Part shown: positions 35,686 to 44,607 of the stretch, in pieces
Layout: each line of letters opens with the position of its first letter
Numbering within the stretch: the stretch's first letter is position 1
DNA from: Avipropionibacterium sp050157065
GTDB lineage: Bacteria > Actinomycetota > Actinomycetes > Propionibacteriales > Propionibacteriaceae
Reading direction: 5' to 3' (one strand)
Length of the DNA stretch: 64,000 nt
NCBI GenBank assembly: GCA_050157065.1
Contig: CP189573.1
The notes under the pieces: generated by a model
What the model saw: only the letters and a program-made list of their open reading frames with translations
Database searches by the model: none
Told to the model about the DNA's origin: nothing
Program-made: the position numbers and the translations under genes

Positions 35686-36741
35686 ATGTCCACCGAGCCT
35701 CCGCCCACCGTGTCGGTGGTGATCCCGTTCCGGGACGTGGCGCCCTACCTCGAGGAGTGCCTGGCCTCGGTCGCCGGGCAGACCCACCAGGAGCTGGAGG
35801 TGTGTCTGGTCGATGACGGATCGACCGACGGCAGCACCGCCATCGCCCGCCGATGGGCTGACACCGATCCGCGGTTCCGGCTGCTCGAGGGACCCGGGGA
35901 AGGGGTTGGCCCCGCCCGCAACCGGGGGGTCGGGGCTGCGACCGCGCCGCTGTTGACCTTCGTGGACGGTGACGACGTCCTGCCCGCGGACGCCCTCGAG
36001 CGGATGGTGCAGCAGCTGCTGAGCAATGACGCCGACCTGGTGCTCGGCAACGCCGACCGGATGCACGTCGAACGGGGCACGTGGCCCTCGGCGGTCCATG
36101 CCGACCTGTACGACCGGGCCCGGACCACCACGTTGGCCGACGAGCCCGGGCTGGCCCGCGACCGGGTGGTGTGGGGCAAGGTGATCACGCGCGAGCGGTA
36201 CGACCGGGCCGGGCTGACGTTCCCGCCGGGTTGGTACGAGGACCACGAGGTGGCCATCGGCATGCTGTTGGCCGCCCGGACGATCGTCGTGGAGCCAGGG
36301 TCGGTGTACCAGTGGCGGATCCGGCACCTCGGGGCCTCGATCACCCAACGCTCCCTCGAACCCGACAACCTCGCCGACCGGCTGGCCTCGGCCGAACGTG
36401 TCGACGCGATGCTGACCGACAGCCCGGACGTCCGCCGGGTGGTGCACGCCAGCCTGGCCCGAGTCGACCTGGTGGTGCTGTTGCAGTCGTTCGCGGTCGC
36501 CGGACCCGATCAGCTGCCGGGGTTGCTCACCGCAGGCAGGCGACTGCTCGCCCTGCTTGACCCGGCGGTGCTGTCGGCCCGGCCTCGGAGCGAACGACTC
36601 CAACACCGTGCGTTGACCCGCGGTTGGGTGTGGCCGCTGCGTAAGGCGGCCGTCATCCGCGCTGCCCGCCGGGGCCTGCCTGAGCTGGCCACCGCACGGG
36701 GTGGCCTCGCCAAGCTTGTCCGGCTGCTGACGCGTCGCTGA
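35686..36741 (+). CDS. GT2-family glycosyltransferase
   Basis: 351 residues. The GT-A signature is clear: TVSVVIPFRDVAPYLEECLASV, VDDGSTDGS, GPARNRG and the DXD-type VDGDD. The C-terminal 100 residues are basic and helical. It resembles WcaA-like enzymes and CDP-glycerol-polymer-associated GT2s that build wall polymers. Single-gene unit, divergent from the large membrane protein and convergent with the AftB-like gene. Confidence 0.88.
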   Translation: MSTEPPPTVSVVIPFRDVAPYLEECLASVAGQTHQELEVCLVDDGSTDGSTAIARRWADTDPRFRLLEGPGEGVGPARNRGVGAATAPLLTFVDGDDVLPADALERMVQQLLSNDADLVLGNADRMHVERGTWPSAVHADLYDRARTTTLADEPGLARDRVVWGKVITRERYDRAGLTFPPGWYEDHEVAIGMLLAARTIVVEPGSVYQWRIRHLGASITQRSLEPDNLADRLASAERVDAMLTDSPDVRRVVHASLARVDLVVLLQSFAVAGPDQLPGLLTAGRRLLALLDPAVLSARPRSERLQHRALTRGWVWPLRKAAVIRAARRGLPELATARGGLAKLVRLLTRR

Positions 36742-36807
36742 CCAAGCGGCCCCGAGCTCGTTCCGCCCGCTCAGCCCGCTCCGCCGTCACCCGAGCCCGT
36801 CGAGGGG

Positions 36808-38430
36808 TCAGCGGAACCGGGCGAACGGGAACTCGAACAGATGGAACCGGAAGTAGCCCAGGTCGGACCTGTCGTTGTGCTCGGCACTGCTGGTGATCAG
36901 CTGCCTGATCCTGTCCCGGGTCTCGGCGTCGACATCGGGCGACACGTACACCTGCAGGCTGTACTCCTGGCGGAACGTCATCGCGCCCAGGTAGTCGAAG
37001 CCGTGCTCCTCGGCGTACCAGCGACTCAACGCCAGCCCCGAGTTGATCGTGCCGGGAACGCCGGTCTGCTTGTCGGGTGCTCCGCCGGTGACGATCAGCA
37101 CCGACGGATCCAGCTCGGCCAACGCGTCGGCGTCGAACTCCCCGTCGGCCAGTGCCGCGTTCGCCAGCCCGTACAGCTCCACGCTGTGCCAGCCGCTGAC
37201 CAACGGGATAGCCCCGGCGTCACCGATGGTCAGCGTGCGGTTGGTGACCGGTGACTCAGCCAGCACCCGGGCCAGCGCCACGTGGGAGTGCTCCAGGCGG
37301 CCCCGGTACGTGGCGAGCCCGAGGACGCCGCCGGGGGTGAACCACGACGTGGCGGCCACCAGTGCGATGGCGGTGAGCAGCACCGCCGCGACCTTGCGTC
37401 GCGTCCACAACAACGCGGCACCGATCGCGGCGATGAGCAGCAGCACGACCACCTGCGGACCCAACCGACTCGTGTTGGACACCATCGCCGCAACGGTCAC
37501 CGCAACCGCGAGCGCCTGCCACGGGGCGTACCGGCGGGTCGGTGGGACGGCCAGCACGACCAGCGCGACCGGGATCACGAGTTGCCACTCGAAGCGGTTC
37601 TGGTAGTTCATCAGCAGGTTCGACGACCGGTTCAGCACCAGCGCTACGGCGGCTGCGGCGGCGGCGAACACCGTCGGGGTGAGTGGCGCCAGGTCGAGTG
37701 TGGCGAGGCTGCGGAGACGGGGCAGGCCCTGGGTCGACCGCAGCGCGAGCACCAACAGCACCACCAAGGTGACGACCCCGGCGGCGAAGCGGCGCCAGGA
37801 GCGTTCGACACCGAAGGACCACAGCATCGCCAACCCCGCGAAGCCGATGCCCTCGGGCCGGGTGAGTGCCAGCACGACGACCAGGGCCACGCCCAGCGGG
37901 CCGAGTCCGCGCTGGACGGTGAGGCGGGTGAACACCACCGTCAGCGCGATCACGAACAGCGGGGTCTCCAGCCCGGACCAGAGGTGGATGTGGAACACCG
38001 GGTTCGCCACGGTCACCGCGAGGAGGGCCAGTCGCTGCCATCGGCCGACCTGTCGTTGGCGCAGCACCCACACCACGAACAGCGCGAACAAGGTGAACGA
38101 GAACAGCTTGAAGAAGGGCTCGGCCGGAATGCCCAACAGCGCGGGAATGATGCTGCCGAACGCATAGATCGGGTTGGTGTAGGCCTCCACCGGTGCCGCG
38201 TACGGATCCCATCCCCAGACACCGTGGTTGATCAGCGTGTCGCCGTACCGCCAGGTGATGAACGCGTCATCGATGGTGAACCGTACGAACGTCACGGTGA
38301 GAACGATGCCGATCAGTGCGATGGCTGCCGCCACGATCAGATGGACCGGACGCCAGGGCAGCACCAGCTGCTGGGCAACGGGAGTGGCCGGGGTGCTGCT
38401 CGACACGCGTCTGTGAATGCTCGTCAACAT
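36808..38430 (-). CDS. GT-C membrane glycosyltransferase, AftB-like (second copy)
   Basis: 540 residues, about ten transmembrane helices. It is clearly paralogous to the gene at 23481: DDAFITWRYGDTLINHGVWG, VEAYTNPIYAFGS, HLWSGLETPLF and LTRPEG occur in the same order. The soluble C-terminal domain of about 150 residues also aligns. Predicted to transfer a polyprenyl-linked pentose or hexose outside the membrane. I see no good ribosome-binding site before the ATG at 38430. Confidence 0.8.
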   Translation of the reverse strand: MLTSIHRRVSSSTPATPVAQQLVLPWRPVHLIVAAAIALIGIVLTVTFVRFTIDDAFITWRYGDTLINHGVWGWDPYAAPVEAYTNPIYAFGSIIPALLGIPAEPFFKLFSFTLFALFVVWVLRQRQVGRWQRLALLAVTVANPVFHIHLWSGLETPLFVIALTVVFTRLTVQRGLGPLGVALVVVLALTRPEGIGFAGLAMLWSFGVERSWRRFAAGVVTLVVLLVLALRSTQGLPRLRSLATLDLAPLTPTVFAAAAAAVALVLNRSSNLLMNYQNRFEWQLVIPVALVVLAVPPTRRYAPWQALAVAVTVAAMVSNTSRLGPQVVVLLLIAAIGAALLWTRRKVAAVLLTAIALVAATSWFTPGGVLGLATYRGRLEHSHVALARVLAESPVTNRTLTIGDAGAIPLVSGWHSVELYGLANAALADGEFDADALAELDPSVLIVTGGAPDKQTGVPGTINSGLALSRWYAEEHGFDYLGAMTFRQEYSLQVYVSPDVDAETRDRIRQLITSSAEHNDRSDLGYFRFHLFEFPFARFR

Positions 38431-38546
38431 GATGTGGGCTCGGTGGGAGCGCGCTGCGGTGGCAACTGGCCAGCACGATGTGCTCGGAGGCTACCTGACT
38501 CGACGACCTGCGCTCGGCAGGCGACTGCCGGAGTGTCGGGCTGCGG

Positions 38547-38552
38547 TACGCT
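38547..38552 (+). promoter_or_regulatory. Possible -10 element upstream of module copy 2
   Basis: TACGCT in the 226-bp divergent gap. It would give a leader of about 97 nt for the gene at 38657, containing the inverted repeats listed separately. Confidence 0.35.
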
Positions 38553-38561
38553 GACCGGCGT

Positions 38562-38597
38562 CTCGACAGGAGTTCTCACGTTCCCCAGCCTGTCGAG
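38562..38597. repeat. Inverted repeat in the leader of the 639-residue gene
   Basis: CTCGACAGG (38562-38570) and CCTGTCGAG (38589-38597) are perfect 9-bp arms around an 18-base loop. A related TTGACAAGCTCGACGGG follows at about 38605. The arms resemble the TCGACGAGCTCA repeats at 53343-53394. It may be an RNA hairpin in the leader or a REP-like element. Confidence 0.5.
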
Positions 38598-38656
38598 CTG
38601 CGTCTTGACAAGCTCGACGGGCGTACGGCGCTCGAACTGCGAAAGGTGAACACCAC

Positions 38657-40576
38657 GTGCAGTACTACCAGACCGACCACTCCTCCGGGGCTCGTCTGAT
38701 CGGCGGAGAGATGATGTCGTCCCCCGACGCCGGACAGGTCGGCGACCTCGGGGTGCTGCCCGACCAGCTCGCACCGCTGGTGCGAGGGTGCCGGGGTCGG
38801 GTGTTGCTGGCGGGACCCCGGGCCGCGATGTTCGTCGACCTGCTTGACGACACGGTCGGGGTCGACGTGGTGGTTCGTGGGCTGGCGCACGCCCAGGAGA
38901 TCAGTGCCGACATCTCCCACCGGGCCGGGGCCGTGGTCTGGTGCGGTGGCCTGGAGCGACTGGTGGAGCCCGGTCCGTACGACCTGGTCATCATGTTGGA
39001 CGGCCCGGAGCGCGTCCTGACGCCGGACAGCCCCGGGATGGACCACGCCGGTCTGGTGAAGCTGGTGGCGGGCTGGCTGGCCGAGGACGGGGTCGTGGTG
39101 GCTCAGGTCGCGAACGGCATGAGCATCGCCGATCTGCTCGAGCTCCCCATGGAGCCTCGGGACGTCGACGTGGAGGTGGGCGTGTACGACCCACTGGCGC
39201 CGGTCACGAACCCGGACCCCGATGACGAAGGCCCCCAGCGGGACCGTTTCGTGGGCAGGAACGCCAATGAACAGTGGTGGCGTGGCGCCACCGGCTTCGC
39301 GGACCGGGCGCCCCACCTCGGCGAGGTGTCGGAACTCTTCAGCTCCCAAGGGCTGCAGGTGGCGGAGCTGTCCGCCGCCTACCCGGAGTTCGACCACCCG
39401 TCGGTCGTGGTCTCCGCCCAGTTGCTCGACGACCCGCAGATGTCGCAGGTGGCTCGGTCACGGGCGGTCGCGGCGCAGGTCGAGTCGTACTCGGCACGGG
39501 CGGCGTTGTTGGATCCGGGCAACTCGGTCGACCGGTTGTTCGAGGCCGGGCTGGCACAAGAGCTGGCACCTTCCTGGCTGGTGGTCGCCCATCGTGGCGC
39601 GGCGCCGCTGCCCATCGGTGACCGGCCCGATGCCCTCTACTTCCGTGACCACCAAGGAACTCCGGTCTGGCGCACCGTGTGGCACGTCGATGGGTCCACC
39701 GAGGACACCGATCAGTTGATCATGGTGCCCACGGCTCGCCGTGAAGTCAATGAGGGTCGGTTGGCCCGCAACATCGAGCCCCAGCCGATCGCCGTCGGCC
39801 TGTCCTTGGAGAGTGTGCTGCGCGAGGCGCTCGCCAGCGGCAACCACGCCCGGATCCGTCGGGTGATCCGCAGCTACGCCGGCTGGCTGCTGGACGACAC
39901 CGCGGATCTGGGGAAGGCGGTGGGGTCGGCGATGCCGGACAACGTCACGGTGCAGTCCGACGGTGGCTTGGCGTTGAGCGACGCGACGTGGCGCTGGTAC
40001 GGCCCGGCGTCACCGGCGTTGGTGCTGGCCCGCGGCTTGCGGCGCGCCTCGATGCGGCTGCTGCGGGCGGGGCTGCCGCATCCGTGGCGGACCGACATCT
40101 CACCCGACGAGCTCACGACCACGCTGTTGATCATGGCTGGTGTCGAGGACACCGAGCACCTGGTTGCGCAGGCCGCCACGGTCGAGGCGGACTGGTGGTG
40201 CATCCTCCAGGAGGTGCCCAGTGGGCGGCGTGACGAGGTCGTCGCCGAGCAGGTGGCGGCGGGGGAGTCTCAGTTCACCGCGATGCCGGCACCTGCCCGT
40301 GGCTACCGTGAGTCGGTCCAGAAGGCGTCTCGGATGGCGACCGAGCTCGAGGTGCGGCAGGGCCAGGTGATGTGGCTCGAAGCCGCGCTGCGGACACGGG
40401 AACAGCGGATGGCCGCGGTGGAGCGCAACCTCGGTGACATTCGCCGGTCGGCGTCGTTCAGGGTGGGCCGTGCGCTCACCTGGCCCGGCCGACAGATGGC
40501 CCAAGGCGTACGCCGCACCGCGATGCGCATGGTGCCACCCGGCATGCTGGACAAGATGCGCAAACTGATGCGCTGA
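38657..40576 (+). CDS. Unrecognised 639-residue protein with methyltransferase-like N-domain (module copy 2)
   Basis: Paralogue of the protein at 29664. The N-domain (about 30-180) has RVLLAGPRAAMFVDLL and YDLVIMLDGPERV, a Rossmann-like layout without a GxGxG motif. It has a central insertion (about 180-260) that copy 1 lacks. Shared middle and late segments include LESVLREALASGNHARIRRVIRSYAGWL and LPHPW. The C-terminus is a coiled coil (about 560-600) ending in SASFRVGRALTWPGRQM, a tail also seen in polysaccharide-locus transferases. GTG start with GAAAGG upstream. Function unknown; it may hold or modify the growing glycan together with the GT-B-like protein next door. Confidence 0.75.
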   Translation: MQYYQTDHSSGARLIGGEMMSSPDAGQVGDLGVLPDQLAPLVRGCRGRVLLAGPRAAMFVDLLDDTVGVDVVVRGLAHAQEISADISHRAGAVVWCGGLERLVEPGPYDLVIMLDGPERVLTPDSPGMDHAGLVKLVAGWLAEDGVVVAQVANGMSIADLLELPMEPRDVDVEVGVYDPLAPVTNPDPDDEGPQRDRFVGRNANEQWWRGATGFADRAPHLGEVSELFSSQGLQVAELSAAYPEFDHPSVVVSAQLLDDPQMSQVARSRAVAAQVESYSARAALLDPGNSVDRLFEAGLAQELAPSWLVVAHRGAAPLPIGDRPDALYFRDHQGTPVWRTVWHVDGSTEDTDQLIMVPTARREVNEGRLARNIEPQPIAVGLSLESVLREALASGNHARIRRVIRSYAGWLLDDTADLGKAVGSAMPDNVTVQSDGGLALSDATWRWYGPASPALVLARGLRRASMRLLRAGLPHPWRTDISPDELTTTLLIMAGVEDTEHLVAQAATVEADWWCILQEVPSGRRDEVVAEQVAAGESQFTAMPAPARGYRESVQKASRMATELEVRQGQVMWLEAALRTREQRMAAVERNLGDIRRSASFRVGRALTWPGRQMAQGVRRTAMRMVPPGMLDKMRKLMR

Positions 40577-40618
40577 CGCCTGGGGACGCGAACGCTCCGC
40601 GTTGCCCCGACTCAGGCG
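40577..40618. terminator. Imperfect hairpin between convergent genes
   Basis: CGCCTGGGGACGCG (40577-40590) and CGCGTTGCCCCGACTCAGGCG (40598-40618) pair in three blocks (CGCCTG/CAGGCG, GGG/CCC, CGCG/CGCG) with small internal bulges. It fills the gap between two convergent stop codons. No T-run is present. Confidence 0.4.
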
Positions 40619-41568
40619 GTGGTCTCCTCCAACTGGGCGGCCTGGTCGTCGGTCGGCAGGGTGGCCGGCGGGGCACTCGAGTCCTCGGACAGGCTGTCGC
40701 CGGTCGGGGACGTCTCCAGTCCCTCGCCCCGCTCACTGCGAAGTGCGTGCTGCCAGCCGAAGGCCTGGCGGATCTCGGCCGGGCTCAGCAGCTCATCGGT
40801 ACCGAGCTCCAGCCGCGCCTGCTGCGCGGCGAGGTTGCGCGGGATGTGTGGGGTGTGCAGTTCCGGCCAGAGCCGCAACGGCTTGGCCGGGCCACCCAGC
40901 TGCGCCCGCTCGGCCTCGAGCAGCATCGGGTCGCCGTAGATGCCGACATCGGCGCCGGTGGCGGCACCGTAGAAGATCGCCGTGCTGATGCGGTTGCTGA
41001 CGACCCGGCTGTGCCGACGCAGCTCCGCCAGTTGCTTGTGCAGGAACTGTGTGTCGGTGCCCTTCCACATGAAGCCCCGGTAGCCGTGGGTGATCACCCG
41101 GAAGCCGGCCTGCTCGTACACCTTGCGGACATGGTCCTGCCGGTACTCGTTCCAGTACAGGCAGACCGTGATCGGCACGTCGCCCTCGACCGCGCGGAGT
41201 TCCTCGATGTAGTGGGCGTGGCTGCCGAGCACGTGCTGCTGTTCCCAACCGTGGAAGGGATACACGATGGTGCCCTCACGTCGGGGGGACGAGGCGAGCC
41301 ACTCGCGCTGTCGCTCCATTTCCAGCAGGTACGCGAAGGGGGCACCCACCACCATGTAGTCACGCAGGCCGAGTTGCCAACCGCGTCGGGCACACGCCTC
41401 GGACCACACCAGCTTGGTGAACCCGTCGGTGAACTGGTGCCCGACGGCATACCCGTCGACGGTGTTCCAGCCGTGCTGCAGGTAGCCCCAGATCCGGGGT
41501 ACCTCGGCCAGCCCTGCGTACTGAGCCATCACGTGGGCGTGGCCGTAATAGTGGTTGGCTGTGTGCAT
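40612..41568 (-). CDS. Putative GT-B-like glycosyltransferase of unknown family (module copy 2)
   Basis: 318 residues; paralogue of the protein at 31166, with a C-terminal acidic Ser/Pro/Thr-rich extension of about 50 residues that copy 1 lacks. Shared blocks: NHYYGHAHVMAQYAGL, YLQHGW, LVWSEACARRGW, YMVVGAPFAYL, IVYPFHGWE, and VVSNRISTAIFYGAATG followed by YGDPM. The ATG at 41568 follows GAGAGG by 5 nt; the GTG at 41574 is too close to that site. It lies between the methyltransferase-like protein and pseC, so it is a strong candidate for handling the pseudaminic acid made by its neighbours. Confidence 0.6.
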   Translation of the reverse strand: MHTANHYYGHAHVMAQYAGLAEVPRIWGYLQHGWNTVDGYAVGHQFTDGFTKLVWSEACARRGWQLGLRDYMVVGAPFAYLLEMERQREWLASSPRREGTIVYPFHGWEQQHVLGSHAHYIEELRAVEGDVPITVCLYWNEYRQDHVRKVYEQAGFRVITHGYRGFMWKGTDTQFLHKQLAELRRHSRVVSNRISTAIFYGAATGADVGIYGDPMLLEAERAQLGGPAKPLRLWPELHTPHIPRNLAAQQARLELGTDELLSPAEIRQAFGWQHALRSERGEGLETSPTGDSLSEDSSAPPATLPTDDQAAQLEETTA

Positions 41569-41616
41569 CGTCACCTCTCGTGATCGGTCGGCACATTCTA
41601 CCGCCGGGGCATCCGG

Positions 41617-42744
41617 TCAGGCGCTGAGGCTGGTGCGCAACTCCCCGATGACCTGGTCGACCTGCTGATCGGTCAGCCCGGGCCACATCGGCAACGACAA
41701 CTCCTCGGCATAGAACTGCTCGGCGTGGGGGAACTGCCCCCGACGGTAGCCCTGGTCCTCGAACAGCGGGTGCCAGTGGGCCGGCAGGTAGTTGACCTGG
41801 ACCCCGATCCCGCGCTCCCGCATCGAGTCGAACACCTCACGGCGCCGACCGTCGAGGATCCGGACGGGGTAGAGGTGCCAGGTCGGGTCGACGTGGTCAC
41901 GGACCACCGGCGGGGTGACGCCGGCGACGTCGGCCAGCCCTTCGGTGTAGCGGGCGAAGATTTCGGTCCGCCGCGCCTTGAACCGCGCCAGCTTGGCGAG
42001 CTGGCTCAGCCCGAGCGCGCACAGCACGTCGGGCAGCCGGTAGTTCACGCCGTACGAGTGGACCTCCTGGTGCCAGGGTCCCTCGTCGGGGTAGCGCATC
42101 CGGTCGCGGTCGCGCACCAGCCCGATGAAGTGGAACTCGTGCACCGCCTGGGCGATCGCCGGGTCGAGGGCCGCGACGCCGCCACCCTCGGCGGTGGTCA
42201 TGTTCTTGGTCGGGAAGAACGAGAACGTGGTCAGGTCGGCGACCGAGCCGACCGGGCGGCCCCGGTAGGTGGCGCCGATCGAGTGGGCGGCGTCCTCGAC
42301 GGTCAGGGCGCCATGGGCGTGGGCGATCTCGTTGAGCTCGTCCAACTCGGCCGGATGACCGGCGTAGTCGACCGCGGCCACCACCGCGGTGTCGTCGGTG
42401 ATGGCGGCCCGGACGGCGGCCGGGTCGATGTTGGCGGTGTCGGGCTCCACGTCGACGAAGGTGACCTTCGCGCCCAGGGCGACCGCAGAGCTGGCGGTCG
42501 CGACGAACGTCATCGGGGTGGTGATCACCTCGTCGCCGGGTCCGACGCCGGCCCCGGCGTAGGCCATGTGGAGGGCTGCCGTGCCGCTGGTGCACGACAC
42601 CACGCGTGGTGCCCCGACGGCGGCGGCCAACGCCTCCTCGAAGGCGGTGACCGTCGGCCCCGTGGTCAGCCAGTCACCACGCAGGACGGCGGCGACCGCC
42701 TCGATGTCGTCGTCCTCGATCGTCTGGCGTCCGTACGGCAGCAT
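41617..42744 (-). CDS. pseC: UDP-4-keto-sugar aminotransferase, PseC type
   Basis: 375 residues, DegT/DnrJ/EryC1/StrS fold. The N-terminal LPYGRQTIEDDDIEAV is typical of PseC. It has the SGTAALHMAY phosphate-binding region, VEDAAHSIGATYRG, and the PLP Lys in FFPTKNMTTAEGG. It transfers an amino group to C4 of the PseB product. I chose the ATG at 42744, which has GAGGA upstream, over the ATG at 42759. It sits in the same strand order as pseB and the AftB-like gene. Confidence 0.9.
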   Translation of the reverse strand: MLPYGRQTIEDDDIEAVAAVLRGDWLTTGPTVTAFEEALAAAVGAPRVVSCTSGTAALHMAYAGAGVGPGDEVITTPMTFVATASSAVALGAKVTFVDVEPDTANIDPAAVRAAITDDTAVVAAVDYAGHPAELDELNEIAHAHGALTVEDAAHSIGATYRGRPVGSVADLTTFSFFPTKNMTTAEGGGVAALDPAIAQAVHEFHFIGLVRDRDRMRYPDEGPWHQEVHSYGVNYRLPDVLCALGLSQLAKLARFKARRTEIFARYTEGLADVAGVTPPVVRDHVDPTWHLYPVRILDGRRREVFDSMRERGIGVQVNYLPAHWHPLFEDQGYRRGQFPHAEQFYAEELSLPMWPGLTDQQVDQVIGELRTSLSA

Positions 42745-42810
42745 GGTTCGGGTCCTCATCTGTCGGGTGGGGTCTGTCGGGTGGGCCGGTTGGTCACCGG
42801 GAAAGCGTCG

Positions 42811-44607
42811 CTAGTCACAGAAAACCATCCGGGCCTCGGTCGGGTCCGCAGGAATCGCCATGATGGTGAAGCCGGTCGCCAGCAGCAGGTTGCGGCCGAA
42901 CCGTCCCGGCGTCATCGGATCGTGCAGGGCCTGCTGCAGTTCGGCCAGTTCGCCACACTGCAGGGCGGCCCGGGCGTCGCGCAGCGCCTGCTCGTCGTTC
43001 GGATCGGGAGCGACGAACCGTGCACGGCGCCACACCGGGGGGCGTTCGGTGTGGCCGGGGCGCTGGCGGTCCAGTGAGACGACGGCACCGGGGCCGGACA
43101 ACCGGGCCCCGATCGGGTCGGCCAGGGCGTACGGGTCGGCCAGGTACACCGCCGGGCCGGCCGTCATCCCCACCACGCCCAGGTTGCCGTGCTCGACCAC
43201 GACGTCGAAGCCGTCGGCGACCGGCAGTTCCCGGCCCCGGGTCCAGTAGTAGCGCCTCCCGGCGTCCGCCTCCGCCCGCACGCGGAGCCCGAACTTGGCC
43301 CGGTCGAGGTTCGCGAGGTCGCCCATGGTGACCATCGACGACCCGGCCCGGTGCCACCAGAAGGCCCGTTCGTTGGCGATCCCGGTCCTGGGGTCCCACC
43401 CGACGTCGTACGTGGTCCGCACCGGCAGCGCGGCGATCGCGGCCCAGGCCAGGGTCGAGGCGCACAGCAGGGCCGCCACCGGCTGTCGCAACCGGACCAG
43501 CGGTGCTGCGAAGCCGGGCAGCAGGATCGCCATCGTGGCCGGCAGCAACAGCCGGCCGTGCATGAAGTCGCCGCCCACGTACGTCACGTACGCCGCGTGC
43601 AGCCCCGCACCGACGACCGGTGCCGCGACCACCGCCACTCCGGGCAGGCCGGACCGTCGCCACAGTCGGCGGCCCAGCAGCGACGCCGCGACGAGGGCGA
43701 GCACGACCGGGACGATGACCCAGTAGCGCAGGGCCAGGTCGGCCAGGTAGTCCAGGCCGCGGGCCAGGCTGCTGCTCCCGGCCGACTTGGCCAGTGCGGT
43801 GTTGGGCACCAGGGTCGCGTAGTAGCCGGCGCGGAACACCTCCCATCCCAGCGGGAGCAGAGCGGCGACGCCGATGGTCAACAGCGCCCTGCCGCGGGCC
43901 CAGCCCTGCACCAGTAACAACGCCAACCCGAAGCAGCCGGCCACCAGGGCCAGGTCGGGGCGGATCAACGGCCCGAGCCCGATCACCACGGCCGGGGCCA
44001 CCACGTGGCGCAGCGGCACCGGGCCGGCGGGACGACGTTCGAGGGTGCGGACCAGCAGCCACCAGCAGCCACCCAGCCAGGCGAAGATGAGTCCGGTCTC
44101 CAGGCCGCTGGTCACGAAGTCCCACACCGGCGGCAGCGCGACGAACCCGATCGCCCCGATCGGCAGCAAGAACCAGTGCCGCGTGCCGGGGTCGCCGCCG
44201 AAGGCGAAGCGCCAGGCCCGCCGGGCTGCGTCAAGCCCGACGGCCACACCGAAACCGCTCAGCACGACCCCGAGCACCACCGCGACCAGACCGTACTCGG
44301 GGCCACGGGTGACCGCCTGGCCGGCGATCAGCAGCCACAGCCACAGCGTGCTGGTGGTCACCTCGACCCGCTCCCCGGCACTGAACACCAGACCGTTGCC
44401 GGCGAAGAACTGGTCGACGACGCGGAGGTTGATCCAGCCGTCGTCGGAGACCCAGCGTTGCCGCCACCCGACGGCCATCACGAACAGCACCGGTACCGCA
44501 CACAGCAGCACCGTGGCGACCCCTTGCCAGGTGGTACGGCGAGGGGCCGGATCGGTCGTCCCGGTGGTCGAGCCCTGCCCTCGCTGTGTGGCGAGGGACG
44601 TGGTCAC
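42811..44607 (-). CDS. GT-C membrane glycosyltransferase, AftB-like (third copy)
   Basis: 598 residues, about eleven transmembrane helices. The first loop has DDGWINLRVVDQFFAGNG followed by RVEVTTSTLWLWLL, a variant of the DDAFITWRY...VEAYTNP signature in the genes at 23481 and 36808. SGLETGLIFAW and a soluble C-terminal domain are also shared. The GTG start at 44607 overlaps the pseB stop by 4 bp (GTGA), directly coupling this transferase to pseudaminic acid synthesis. Confidence 0.8.
   Translation of the reverse strand: MTTSLATQRGQGSTTGTTDPAPRRTTWQGVATVLLCAVPVLFVMAVGWRQRWVSDDGWINLRVVDQFFAGNGLVFSAGERVEVTTSTLWLWLLIAGQAVTRGPEYGLVAVVLGVVLSGFGVAVGLDAARRAWRFAFGGDPGTRHWFLLPIGAIGFVALPPVWDFVTSGLETGLIFAWLGGCWWLLVRTLERRPAGPVPLRHVVAPAVVIGLGPLIRPDLALVAGCFGLALLLVQGWARGRALLTIGVAALLPLGWEVFRAGYYATLVPNTALAKSAGSSSLARGLDYLADLALRYWVIVPVVLALVAASLLGRRLWRRSGLPGVAVVAAPVVGAGLHAAYVTYVGGDFMHGRLLLPATMAILLPGFAAPLVRLRQPVAALLCASTLAWAAIAALPVRTTYDVGWDPRTGIANERAFWWHRAGSSMVTMGDLANLDRAKFGLRVRAEADAGRRYYWTRGRELPVADGFDVVVEHGNLGVVGMTAGPAVYLADPYALADPIGARLSGPGAVVSLDRQRPGHTERPPVWRRARFVAPDPNDEQALRDARAALQCGELAELQQALHDPMTPGRFGRNLLLATGFTIMAIPADPTEARMVFCD

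Noticed and set aside
36742..36807. Gap between convergent GT2 and AftB-like genes inspected for a terminator
   Set aside because: No stem longer than a few base pairs and no T-run could be found by eye.
42760..42785. Two direct copies of CTGTCGGGTGGG 14 bp apart upstream of pseC
   Set aside because: Short, G-rich, with no palindromy or known operator; likely chance or slippage in GC-rich DNA.
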